Shown piece by piece: positions 34,767 through 46,748 of a DNA stretch of 64,000 nt (its first letter is position 1; the number at the start of each line of letters is the position of its first letter). Where the stretch lies: contig OY992835.1 in the NCBI GenBank assembly GCA_963921425.1, forward strand, positions 7,440,001-7,504,000, written 5' to 3'. The stretch comes from Dryas octopetala (Eukaryota > Streptophyta > Magnoliopsida > Rosales > Rosaceae). The notes beneath the pieces were generated by a model, which saw only the letters and a list, made by a program, of their open reading frames with translations, was not told where the DNA came from and did not search any database. The position numbers and the translations under genes were made by a program.

Positions 34767-37714
34767 AGGGATCGGCTCGGGGTTGGTTCCGGACCCTCCA
34801 GCCCAACTCCATCGACTCCTTCTCCGACCTTCGGAGAGCCTTCCTGGCGAGATATCGGGTTGTATCCGAACGACTCTACAACTTGAACGATATGTCGCTT
34901 ATTAAACAACAGGAAGGGGAAAGCCTCAAGGCCTATCTGATCCGCTTCAACATCGAATACACGAAGTGCGACGATTGCGACGACAGATCGGCTAAGAACG
35001 CCCTTATGCAAGGTCTGCTCGCCGGGGGACTCCGCTCCCACCTGATGAGGAACCCTCCTTCTACTTATGATGAGCTTTCTGCTGAAGCCACTAAGTGGGC
35101 GCGGGCTGAGGAGTGGGATGCCCAGGTGGAGGCCCTGAATCCCAGGCCGACCTCAACCAAGAGGAAGGAGGGAGAGGTTGCAAGCCTCAAACCCCAGGTC
35201 CAATCCAAGAAGACCAGGACCGAGGAACCACGCCAACTTCTGGGCAAGGGGCCCAAGTTCATCCAATACACGGAGTACACTCCCCTCAACGCCGGTCTGG
35301 AGACGATCTTCTCCAAGGTCAAGAACCAGCTCCCAGTTGCAAGGGAGATCAAGGGACCACCCCTAGACAAAATCAGGGAGGGCGTCTTCTGCAAGTATCA
35401 CTCCAATCACGGCCACGTCACGGGTGACTGCTACGCTCTCCGCGACGGAATTGAGACTCTTGCACGGGCGGGCAATATCAATCAATTCCTGGCCGGCGGA
35501 CCTAGGGTACTCAAGGCCGCGCCGAAGAAGCCCACCAATACCATCGATGTCAGGGATGCTGTGATCGGATCAATTGGCGGGGGCCCAACCTTCGTGGGAA
35601 GCTCGAACCGATCCCAGAAGGAGTATGTCAGACAGGCGGCTCAAGCTCACGAGTCTCTGTCAATCCAAGCGGGTCAGCCCAGCACTTCCAAAAGACAACG
35701 GAAAGACTGGGCACCGGTCACCTTTGAGCCGAACGAGGCGAGTGAGATCATCTTCCCCCACTATGATCCGGTCGTCATAGTGGCTGAGGTGGCCGGGACT
35801 ACCATTGCACGCTCCTTCGTCGATGGGGGGAGCTCAGTCAACATCCTCTACCACTCTGTGTTCGCGCAGATGGGCATCGGCGAGGATAAGCTGGAGACTG
35901 ACACTCCCGCCTTGGTCGGGTTCGGGGGAGAAGTGGTTCAGCCTCTCGGACACATCTACCTTCCCCTTTCGCTCGGGAAGGGACCGATCAAGAGGACTTG
36001 CATGACGTACTTCATCGTCGTCAAGCGGCCGTCAGCCTACAACATCATCTTGGGCAGACCAGCTCTGGTCGACCTCGACTGTATCGTCCACTACGCCAAC
36101 CTCCTCATCAAATGTCCGGTGGGCGACGACTGCATTGTCATTCAGGGAGACCAGTGCTCGGCTCGGTCTTGCTACGCCGCTTCGATCAAGCAGAAGGGTC
36201 AGCTGCCGAACTCGCAGGAACTTGACTCCATCGCCGATTCGGGCAGGTGGCCGAGGGCGGAAACATTCGACTTCACTTCCGAGCCGAACCCAGAATCTCG
36301 GCCCCTTCCCGCCGAGGCCTGGGAAGAAGTGCCGATCTCGGACGATACCCCGGATCGGCTCGTCCGAGTGGGGACTCAGATCAGCCCCGAACAACGTTCT
36401 GCCATAATCGACTTCCTCCGTGCCAATGCGGAAGTGTTCGCCTGGTCTTATGATGACATGTCAGGCATATCGTCTGACGTGATTACCCACAGGCTGAACA
36501 TTGACCCGGGATGCAAACCGGTCCGTCAGAAGAGGAGGTCATATGATCCGGTTCGATACGCCGCCATGGCTGAAGAGGTAACCAAGTTCCAAAACAACGG
36601 GTTCATCCGGGAGGTCAACTATCCCGACTGGCTTGCCAACATGGTCATGGTAAAAAAGAACAACGGGAAGTGGAGGATGTGCGTGGACTTCACCGACCTA
36701 AACAGAGGTTGTCCCAAGGATAGCTTTCCCTTGCCCAGAATAGATCAGCTCGTCGATGCAACAGCAGGACATCAGCTCCTCAGCTTCATGGACGCCTATT
36801 CTGGGTATAATCAGATCCTCATGCACAAATCCGACCAGGAGGGCACATCTTTCATAACTGATCGCGGCATGTACTGCTACAAGGTCATGCCCTTCGGTCT
36901 CAAAAATGCCGGAGCCACCTACCAGAGGCTGGTCAACCACATGTTCAGATCTTCCATAGGCAAATCCGTAGAGGTTTACGTGGATGACATGCTGGTCAAA
37001 AGCATCAAGGCGGATGATCACGTCAAGGACCTCGCAGACATGTTTGGAGTCCTGAAGGAGTATCAGATGCGGCTGAACCCAGCCAAATGTGTCTTTGGGG
37101 TTCGGTCAAGAAAGTTCCTTGGCTACCTGGTCAGCCAACGGGGAATCGAGGCCAATCCAGAGAAGATCCAGGCTTTGATCAACATGAAGTCCCCAAGGAC
37201 ACGCAAGGAAATCCAGAGTCTGACTGGAAGAGTCGCCGCCCTGAACCGGTTCATCTCGAAGTCCACTGACCGGTGCCTCCCTTTCTTCAAAGCTTTAAGG
37301 GGAGCAGGGAAGGGCATAGAATGGACCCCCCAATGCGAGCAGGCCTTTCAAGACCTGAAAAGGCACATGGGGGAACCTCCCATATTATCCAAACCAGAGG
37401 AAGGTGAAGAACTTTTTCTCTACCTCTCCGTCTCTGACTCGGCTCTCAGCTCAGTTCTGATGAGAGAGGTCGGCGGTGTACAACACCCGGTCTTCTATAC
37501 GAGCCGAGCCCTCGCCGATGCCGAGACCAGGTATCCAAAATTCGAGAAGATGGCTCTCGCCCTGGTCAGCTCGGCTCGGAAATTAAGGCCCTACTTCCAG
37601 GCTCACTCGATCGTCGTCTTGACCGATCAGCCGCTCAGACAAATCCTGGCAAAGCCCGAAACTTCGGGTCGGCTCATCAAGTGGTCAATCGAGCTCGGTG
37701 GGGACTCGATCTGA
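34763..37714 (+). pseudogene. Capsid, protease, reverse transcriptase and RNase H of the Tat-like element
   Basis: 983 codons. Capsid: ARGWFRTLQPNSI and SLKAYLIRFN. A knuckle-like CKYHSNHGHVTGDC follows. The protease has FVDGGSSVNIL (DGGSS, usual in Tat). RT: CVDFTDLNRGCPKDSFPLP, FMDAYSGYNQI, VMPFGLKNAGATYQR and the active site YVDDML. RNase H has SVSDSALSSVL, KFEKMALALV and VVLTDQPLRQIL. The frame breaks at IKWSIELG, where the sequence jumps to the integrase core, so the rest of RNase H, the second (Tat-type) RNase H and the zinc-binding domain of integrase are missing. Confidence 0.92.
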
Positions 37715-38535
37715 TCGGCCCTATGCCGAAAGCGAAAGGGCAAGTCACCATGGCCGTAGTAGCAGTCGACTACTTCACCAAGTGGGCCGAAGCCGAGCCC
37801 CTAGCCACTACCACGGCCGAGCGGATGGAGACCTTCGTCTGGAAGAACATCATATGCCGGTTCGGCATGCCGCACACCATCATTGCGGACAATGGCAAGC
37901 AGTTCGACTGCAACAAATTCAGGAGTTTTTGTTCACGTCTGAACATCAACTTACGCTTCACCGCTCCTTACCATCCGCAGTCGAACGGACAGGTCGAGGC
38001 CATCAACAAGATCATCAAGAAGACCCTCAATACTAAGCTTGATAATGCTAAGGGGAATTGGCCTGAACTCTTGTCAGAGGTGCTTTGGTCTTACCGAACT
38101 TCCTACCGCAACTCCACGAAGGAAACACCTTACGCATTGGCATTCGGAACTGACGCTGTCGTCCCGGTCGAAATGGGGACTCCTTCATTCCGGACCGGTA
38201 CATACAATTCCGAGACCAATGACACCGGACTCCGGCTCGGCCTGGACATAATCGAGGAGAGGCGAACCGACGCCAATCTCTGCCGAGCCGCTTACCAACA
38301 GAGGGTAGCCAAATACTACAACCAAAGGGTCAGGCCCAGGAGCTTCGGATTGGGCAGTCTCGTCATGAAGAAGAATCCCCTTGCCGTCAAGGAGAGCTCA
38401 TTCGATCCGAACTGGACCGGACCATACAGAATTACAGGCATAGTCAAGCCTGGCACTTACAACTTGGCCACTCTGGCTGGGAAGCCTCTCAAGCATAGCT
38501 GGAACGCTGAACACTTGAAGACTTATTATCAGTAA
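37681..38535 (+). pseudogene. Integrase catalytic core and C-terminal domain of the Tat-like element
   Basis: The core opens at WGLDLIGPMPKAKGQ. The DDE triad is D in that motif, D in IIADNGKQF and E in SNGQVEAINK. A C-terminal region with FDPNWTGPYRITG, then HSWNAEHLKTYYQ-stop. The HHCC zinc domain that should precede is absent, removed with the deletion at about 37696. Confidence 0.9.
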
Positions 38536-38712
38536 AAATGTAGTTAGGATCGGGGACTGTCCGACCTAACACTCATTCCAATCAATGAAAGGATGAACAC
38601 ATTTTGACTCATCTTCTTCTTATTTTTCGAAGAAAACACTGGGGACTCTACTCCTATACACTTTCAACAAAGAGGAAAGATCTAAGTGTTTCCTTCGAAA
38701 AAATAATAAACC

Positions 38713-39000
38713 CATGTGCCGAATCGAAGTGCCATTTTCGGCCCGACGCTCGGTACATTACAGACTCATCAGGTCTATAAACTCATGTGTCGAGCTGGCG
38801 CGCCACTTTCGGCCCGACGCTCGGCATATTACAGACTCATCAGGTCTATAAACTCCTGTGCCGAGCTGGCGCGCCACTTTCGGCCCGACGCTCGGCATAT
38901 TACAGACTCATCAGGTCTATAAACTCATGTGTCGAGCTGGCGCGCCACTTTCGGCCCGACGCTCGGCATATTACAGACTTATCAGATCTATAAAAATTCC
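38713..39000 (+). repeat. Four-copy 71-bp tandem repeat in the 3' region
   Basis: Units of exactly 71 bp begin near 38713, 38784, 38855 and 38926. Each carries GCCACTTTCGGCCCGACGCT, then CATATTACAGACTCATCAGG and TCTATAAACTC. The first unit is the most diverged. 3' tandem repeats of this kind are known in Tat/Ogre elements and can seed satellites. Confidence 0.95.
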
Positions 39001-39526
39001 TGTCCGAGCCGAAGTGACTTCCTACAGTCCTAACGTTCAACAGGATATTTCTAAAAGAAAAATATACACTCCAACCAAAACTTTCATTGTGCATGCCGAG
39101 CCGATCTGAAAGTAGGTTTGAATATTTTTCTCAAAAAACAAAATTCCTAAACATCTCAATGGGTATGCCGAGCCCATCCGGGATCAGTGGGTTTTTAAAT
39201 TCCTGCTTATCTTCCATATGCTTATCAAACTTATCCGAAGACAAGTTATTCATTTCATTTCATTGCGATCGGTATGCCGAGCCGATCTCAATATGCCTTT
39301 GTTTTTAGCATGAGTGTTATTTTTTCATTATCTTTCTTACCCATTTTTACTTGTTTTTGTCTCTAAGTTCCATGTCCAAGCCGAACTGACAACAACTTGT
39401 TTAAAAAAAAAGAAAATACTGATAAAATTAAACAAGGTAAAATCAAGTACAGATTGTTCCAAAATCAATTAAACCCGAGCCACACTTCGGCTCGGGAACA
39501 AAAACAAAAACAAACAAAAACATAAA

Positions 39527-41901
39527 TCATGCAGATCGCTCGGCAGGCCCCTCCAGGATCGGCTCAGTAGACTCCTCGGGCGTCTCCTCGCCGAGCTGCA
39601 CCACCTCAACCCCGTCGATCTGCATCTCAGCGTTGGGATCCGATTCAGGGACTGGGGGGATCGGGGTCGGCTCGCACTCAGGCAGCGGAGGATCCTTCGG
39701 AGTCGGCTCGGCCGCTGATATGACCGCCTCGGCGGGGGCTTGACGATCAGGAAGAGGAAGCTCGTCCTGCTGACTTCCCTGAGTATCCTCTTCATCATCG
39801 GACTCGCCGAGGAATGAGACATCCCAGTCCGGCCTCTTCGACCGGATCGCCTCCAAAAGCTCCTGATACCCTTCAAAGTGGGCATCAGCCAGCGCTTGGA
39901 CACTCGGAAGCCCAGCTCGGCGCCGAGACTCAGCCGCCCTTCGTTCGGCCTCCTCAACATCCTACTGGAGTTGGTCGACGAGTTGCCCCAAGTCAGCCAC
40001 TTTCTGCTCCGAGGACACAAGCTCCTTCCCGAGCCGAGCGACCTCCACCTCTTTCTCGGCCAGCTTGGACCGCAGACCCGCCGACCGCTCGCGCTCGGCC
40101 TTGATCGCCCGCTCGGCCTCGGGCATCTTCTTCCTGAGCTCCTGGTTCCGCTCCCGAAGCCTCCCCATCTTTACCTCGGCCTCGACGGCGGCATGGGCAG
40201 ATTCAAATTGCTTCAGGGCGAGCTGCAAAACAACAAAAGATTACTATCATTAATCCGAACCGAGCGGATAGACATAAGTCCGAGGTGAAAAGAACTTACC
40301 AACATGGCGTGGCGAGACGTGCTTAGGGCCTTCTGGCTGAAGCTCGGCTCGTCCTGACCGGCCCAGAGCCCCTCCAGTATCTTCGGCGTTATCACGCGCT
40401 TGAGGCCCGTGACAAACGGCTCGATGGAGGGGTCTACTTCCACCGTCTTTAAAGATGCCGAGCCAGACGCTTCGGCACCGGGACCACTGGGCTCGGCCCG
40501 AGCCCTTTTCTCCACCCGAACCTCGGTCTGGGGAGCTTTCCTCTTGTCTCCTTGCCGAGACGGCCTCGGCACAGAAGGTCCGGGCTGGGCCGTCGCTGCG
40601 ACGGGAGCCTGGACCGGCTCGGCAGGGGCCCGCCCCGCGGCCCTCCTCTGGACGCTCCGAGCTGCCTTCTTCCTTAAACGGGCCTCCAGCTCGGTGGGCG
40701 CCATTCCCCTCTCGGCTCGAGGATTCCACCTGGGTACGAACTAGGAGATCCCACTCGACCTGATTTGGGTTTCCCCGAGCAGGAACTTGGTCGACAAGTA
40801 TTCCGGGGGTGAGCTTCTCACTGCGGCGATCTGATCCCTGAGTTCGCCCCGGAGTTTGTATTTGTTCCAGCTAACTGCAAAAAGAAAACATGAAGAGTCA
40901 GTTTCAAAAAAAAAAAAAAAAAAAAAGCAAAAATAAACAAGTCACTCTCGAATCGGCTCTCCCAGATATCCAGTGCCCACCTGGAATCCTAAATGCTCTA
41001 GGAACCCGAGCCGGAGTGGCACTGCTCGGATCGGCGAACTCCCAATCCCCAGAGACGAAGAAATATCTCTTTTTCCATGTCTTCTGGGAGGAGGGATTCC
41101 CGCCGAAGAGTGGCCCCGAATATGCCTGAAGGTTGTAAAATCCGAGCTCGCTCTGCTTCGACCTCAGCGCGTAGTTGCAGAAGAGAAGATCCTTGTCTGG
41201 CACACACTTGTGCACCTTGTGCCACAAAATGTGCATAGACAAGATTATTCTATACACATTTGGGTTCAACTGGTGCGGCGCCGCGCCGATCGTCGCAAGC
41301 CAGTCCTGCAGGAAGGGGTGCAGAGGAAGCCGAACCCCGTTCTCGAACATCTCGGGGTACATTGTCACCCATCCTGTTGGGGGTCGGCTCGGCTTCTCTC
41401 CCCCGATCGGCAACCTTGTCAGCACGGATTCGGGGACTGAGTACCTATCCCTCAAATCCCCGAGATGATATTCGGTCATCTCATTGGGGATCTGATCGGC
41501 CTTCCACGCCATTTCCTCGTAGAAGTCCGGGTCGATCGGACTCCCCGTCACCCCCTGGGCTGAGGTCGACGCCTCGTGACCCCGGTCCCTTTCATCTGAG
41601 CCCGAGGTGAGCCTACTCGGGACGGTTGCGATCGGCTCGACGTCAAGGGGTTCCTCGTCGTCACCTTCGGCCACCCCTTGTTCCCGATCAGAACTCAACA
41701 CTTCGGGGTTTTCCTGGTCCCCTCGAGCTCGGCGTTCCTCGCCTGGGTTAAGATCCAACGCCGAGCCGACCTCATCCAACTCCTCAGACAACCCGTCCCA
41801 ACTCGCCTCACCCGCCGGTGGGCTTCGGCTCAGCTCGGCGTCACTATCCCCTCAAATGCCTCTCCCGAGCCGAGCCTACCACTCGAGTCACTTGTTGACA
41901 T
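39527..41901 (-). pseudogene. Antisense extra gene of the Tat-like element (gypsy-type transposase-like domain plus coiled coil)
   Basis: It is read on the minus strand, opposite to gag-pol. The first part (41791-40966) has an acidic leader and then a domain with GWVTMYPEMFENGVRLPLHP, FLQDWLATIGAAPHQLNPN and ILSMHILWHK, like the plant 'putative gypsy-type transposon' family (Pfam Transposase_28). The protein continues through probable splicing: a donor at IPG|GT near 40970 and an acceptor before SWNKYKLRGELRDQIAA (near 40872). A basic AR-rich segment (40704-40300) follows, then a clean 77-bp intron (40223-40299, GTAAGT...TTGCAG) into a long coiled coil (40222-39963) and an acidic C-terminus ending at 39527. 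A TAG at about 39963, a TAG near 40742 and a frame change between 41901 and 41791 suggest it is broken here. Its role is unknown. Comparable antisense frames are known in some Tat elements. Confidence 0.75.
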
Positions 41902-42544
41902 GACAAACACTTTTCTCACCCTCTCTCTTACCTTTTTTGGATCAAAAAGCACTTTCTCTCAAGAACTCTCAAGAACACACACCCAAAACCCGAAAATGCA
42001 GAAAACTCAAAAATGAGGAGAATCACTTACTGGTTTTCCTCCGCCCAAAGTCTCCGCCCCTTACACACTCGGAACCACCTCGTCCACGACCGTGTCTGGT
42101 CAAAATTCGGGATCGGACAACCTCTCAGATTGCGGTGAGAGAATGAGATTCGCAGGGAGAGAGAGGTTTTGCAGAGGGAGAGAAAGAAAGTCTGGAAATG
42201 AAAGTGAGGGAAGAGAGAGAAACCACCTCTTTTATACCCCCATGCAAACCGATCTCAGCCCTTCATTTTTTGGCGCTTCAAATCCCAGATCTTGACACCT
42301 GTCAAGCATTCAAAATACCCATAAATGAGGTGACCCTTACGTTCCCCCATGCAGAAACCAAACGTCCCTTCACCTGCCCCCAAGATATTTTGGCCAAACA
42401 CAAGTCATCACCTGTTCGGATCTGCAGGAACGTTGACCTGTTGGGTTCGGCTCGGATCGAGCAACATACTAATCTTTGGGGAAGTCTTTTCATTTCAACT
42501 TCCAATCCACCACTGCCTGCTCGGATCGGAAGCTGGGGGACTCC

Positions 42545-43636
42545 TGTTTGTGGATAAACCCACACCAATCCAACAGCCAACCAGGGCCGGACACGTGGCT
42601 GGTCAGACCTGACTTCAGTGTTTGACTTCCCAGCGGTCGGACTTTGACCTCCACATCATCACTGCTCAGCACTTCCTCTGCCAGCTCAGACCGGGTCTCC
42701 ATGTCGGGTCCTCCATGTTCGGTCCGAGCCGAACCGATGATCTTCCAAGGGATTGAGTGTCCATCTTTCCACAGTCATCTCGGTTCAGCTCGGCTCGGCA
42801 CTGAAGTGACCTACTTTCGAGTTCTGGCGTCGGCCAGTTAGGGCTCGGAGGGACCCCTATCTTTTGGGTCGGCTCGGTCTGGAATCCCATGTCCGATCCG
42901 ATCACGCATGGACTTCATGCATACGCATACCGATCACGCATGGACTTCATGCATACGCATAAGGACATCTGCTCGGTTCGGCTCGGCTCTCCGCCGCCAT
43001 TCCCAGGAAGATCACGATTGGGATGAACCGCCACACATAAATGCATCTGACACAAAATCCTCTGACAGATGGAATATCCTGCCTGCATCCCTGACTATTG
43101 GGGGAGTTTGTCTGAACCTTCCAACCTTGCATTTAATGGAGCATTCAATGCAGTATTGAATGCTGAGGAGGTGAGTAGCTGTGCATGCAACTAGTTCTGA
43201 CCAAGCGCGTGGGTCACTGGCAACCATTCATTCACATGCAGGTAACTTACTCATCAAGACCTCCTTTGCTTATATATATCAAACTCATGTGTGCAAAACG
43301 AGATCTATGAATCCATCTACAGAAACACTTACACAAAAATTCTCACTCACCAAAGAGCATACCCAACTTGCTGAGAATAACCCAGAACATTTGCCTTGTT
43401 CTCCTTATTCTCCCAAGTTCATCTTTTGTTCTTCCTCACCTATCATCAAACACCACCACTGATTTCATCATCGGAGTGTGTTTGGCTGGTACCACACCGG
43501 TCCATCTCCTTTGATCTTGTGTTTGTCTACAGGAAGATCCCAATCAACATTTACATCATCATCCAGCAGGGCTTCGGATCAGCCAAGTCATCATCTCTAC
43601 GTTGTTGCATCTACCTCACGAGAATTTGCATCAACA
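42545..43636 (+). repeat. 3' LTR of the Tat-like element
   Basis: 1092 bp, 32 bp longer than the 5' LTR because CCGATCACGCATGGACTTCA and the bases after it (to GCATA) are tandemly repeated near 42898-42960. The purine-rich AGCTGGGGGACTCC just upstream is the likely polypurine tract. Confidence 0.95.
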
Positions 43637-44021
43637 GTGGACAAATGACATGAAGAAATTTATTTTCATTTGCTCGTTGTACGGTTGTACCCCATAAACT
43701 CATCAAATATATATACCCACTCATCTTTTTCAACCAAACTCTAAGTAAACCCTAAAATAACCTATGGCTCACAAACTCTCAAATTTCCTTATATGTTTGG
43801 TGGTTCGCTACTAATAAATTAATCGAAATAATTACTCTGGACTACACTTTACTTATTGTTTGTAACTTGTAATACACATATTGATAATATTTAACAATTA
43901 GGTCACTTTGAGAGTGGATTGGTTACCCATTTCTTGGTACCAGTTTGGTACCAAACTTTCCATCTTAGCCATCTAAGCAATCCAATGGTTGCTAATTTTT
44001 TAATTTTTTCAAAACACTCTT

Positions 44022-44063
<42 letters not shown>

Positions 44064-45972
44064 CCTCATTTATGAAATTTTTCTTCTCTCTCATCACTCT
44101 CTTTCTCTCCTCGAGCACTCTCTCTGTTCTCTCTCGCTCTCCCCCGCTGCTACTTTCCATGCCGATGTGTGTACGCATATGGCCATGGATGGCGACGAGA
44201 CGACCACCCCTGAGTTCCTCTCTCTTCCCACTTTATCCATGTGAACTCAGAACACCTAGCAACCCCTAGATTCGATCGGAGCCCCAGCATTCACTCTGAT
44301 CCCAACCTTGTCGCGACTTCCCACCACCTGGGTTTTGTTCCCAAGGATACGATGAGTCTTCCCATAGGTTCCGATTGCTTAGCAACCCACCATAATCAAA
44401 GGATCGAAGCTACAAAGGTCGGCAGCCTTTTCGGCGAATTTGGTGACTTAAATTCAACGTTTTAGCCTCTAGCAACGAGGGAGAATGAGAGAGAACACAC
44501 AAAAGCTAAAGAACAAGCCAAGTTCCTTACTAAAACAACGCCTAGAGAGTTATTGGGGCAGCCAACTCCACCCCTGTGCCTTCCTTATCAGTAGCAGGTT
44601 TTAAATTTTTTTTAAGCTTAGTTTCTGAAATTACAAGTGAAAATGTGAAAATGCGAAAATGCAGTTTCTGGAACTGCAAATGAACTGAAACTGCATTTTA
44701 TTAGAGTTTCCGACTTGCAGTTGTAGTTACTAACTGCAAGTGAAATTGCAATTTATTGGAGTTGCAAACTTGCAGTTGCAGTTACTAATTGCAAGTGAAA
44801 CTGCAGTTACTAATTGCAAGTGAAACTGCAGTTACTATAGATGAAACTGTAGAGATTGAACCTATTTTTTTCGTTGTTGCTGTAGCAGTTGTAGAAAGAT
44901 GCTTGAGAGTAAGATGAACACTTTTCAGTTTGGTAAAGTTGAAGAAGGAGATGGATTTGGCCAAGAAAAGGAGATTGGTTTTGGGGTATTTGTGTAGTTG
45001 GGCCGGTGAAAAGTGTGTGTAAGTTAATAGAAATAGATTGGTGTTTTTGGTTAATATTTTTCTTTGTTAATACTTTATAATTAACGGACTTTAATAAATA
45101 TATGTAGTGTTTGGAAGCACACCATCGAACATTATTGTTGATGCTCAAATGTGGTCGAGCAGTCAACGTCCACCACAAGATCGATAACCTGGTTTTGATC
45201 GATACTGTTCAGTGTTTTGTGGATATTGGTCCACCTCATTCCCTATTATTTCTTTTCATGGAACTGATTGGGCCTATATATTGGTAACAAATCATGAGTA
45301 ACCATGTTTTTATTTTTTTTTTCCATTTATCTTACTTTTATTATATGTCATGTACAAGTGTACAACTCTCATTCACCTCTTTTGATATTACATCATCATA
45401 TAAACAATTTAATTTCCCTTTACTATGTGTAAACAATTATATTTGCTATGCATTTGTCAGCTGAAGTGGCTTGATGGGACCTGCGTAGCGGCGTAGGTCC
45501 CTATGCCTCCCTGCAACATGCAATGGTCATTACTAATATCTGATTCTCATCCTCTTTTAACATCCATTAGTTATATTTAATATCTTCGATCAGTACCACT
45601 TGTTGAACAATAATTACCAGAAATACTTGAATGTCCTTGTATTTGGAATATTTGTTATAAATTGTACTTCAAAGCCCCTCCTTTGTAGTTAAACCTAGAC
45701 ACTTGCTACTCCACTTCAGTTTAGAATGTATAAGAACACCTGCTGCTTACACTTTCAATATCTTTCCACTTGGATTAGAACACGTACTCTTTGTTTTTTT
45801 TGTTAAGCTTGTTGCAACCAACTATAGCAGTAAGCTTGTTTACTTTAGTCTTTTATGTACTATTAACAATGGAACCTTCCCAGCAGCCTTCAAAGATGAA
45901 GGCAATAAAATGCCTTTGGATGGAGGAAAAATAGACTAAGCTATCAGGCTGCAAAATCATCCAATGTGCAAC

Positions 45973-46003
<31 letters not shown>

Positions 46004-46748
46004 CCTAAACCAAAATTCAATTTTAGTTTTTTAATTTTACTCCTCTAAACTTGTTATCGATCCAATAGTGAAACCACTTCCCATGAATCATCATCCAGTA
46101 CCATTGAACCACTTCTCATCAATGATTATCTCACTCATACCATTGAACCACTCCCCTTGACTATTGATCATCTTGTAGGCAACATGATGCCACATGCTAA
46201 TGATAGCTACTTTGACTCTTTGTCACCGTTAGGGGATGTATACCTCCTTTAATTAGATCCCATGGATCCAACCTCTTACCTCTCTTCTTGCCCGTATTCT
46301 ACTGGCTCTAATATTCTTAATATGTCCATTCCTTTGCCAAACCTGCTCATGCTTATATATTGTCCATGCTACAATGACCTAATGTGGATATGGAGCCTAT
46401 TGATCCTCCTGCAATGGCCAACAACAATTTGGCCCTTTGGAGTCTAACTTTGCTTTCATTTAAGATGAGAAGAGCTGCATCACTCCACATTGTGAGCCTT
46501 TACAACATTCACCTATGTTGAACCGTAAAAAAGAAAAATTCAAAAAAAAAATACAAAGGTTGAGGTTGAGATAAGATGCCCATATACCATGTGTCACATT
46601 ATTTTCAAATGAAAACAAGTTGGAAAATGAGATAATGTGGATTTATCTAGAATTAATTATCTCTTATCTGATGAGTTTAAATTTAAATGGAGAGAGTTAT
46701 CTCATCTCCATCTGATTTCATCACTTGGACCGCTCATGAACTCTATAA
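43637..46748. other. Intergenic, simple repeats, no convincing gene
   Basis: It holds a (TC)n tract at 44025-44060, pyrimidine-rich DNA to 44160, the GCAAGT/CTGCAGTTACT repeats at 44640-44840, a GGGACCTGCG/CGTAGGTCCC hairpin near 45478-45503 and an AT dinucleotide tract near 45974-46002. Short open frames (e.g. 44072-44269, 45703-45939, 46262-46447) have no recognisable domains. Confidence 0.5.
44640..44840. repeat. Short tandem repeats around GAAACTGCAGTTACTAATTG
   Basis: Units of about 24-26 bp with CTGCAGTTACTAATTGCAAG and diverged copies to the left. Non-coding. Confidence 0.75.

Larger units (their letters stand above)
32492..43636 (+). mobile_element. Tat-like Ty3/gypsy LTR retrotransposon with antisense gene, very young
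   Basis: LTRs 32492-33551 and 42545-43636 (TG...CA) are flanked by a perfect GTGGA duplication (32487-32491 and 43637-43641). By eye the LTRs differ at only about three substitutions, plus a 32-bp tandem duplication in the 3' LTR. Order: 5' LTR, PBS, gag, protease, RT, RNase H, integrase core, 71-bp tandem repeats, an antisense multi-exon gene, 3' LTR. Tat elements (Ogre, Retand and relatives) characteristically have extra open frames, some antisense near the 3' end, and 3' tandem repeats. gag has a frame break and pol lacks the segment between RNase H and the integrase core, so this copy cannot encode a full polyprotein. It is much more GC-rich than its surroundings. Confidence 0.93.

Noticed and set aside
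44072-44465. Secreted protein gene after the TC repeat
   Set aside because: The hydrophobic start comes from TTT/CTC-rich DNA, and the continuation shows no conserved features or splice sites.
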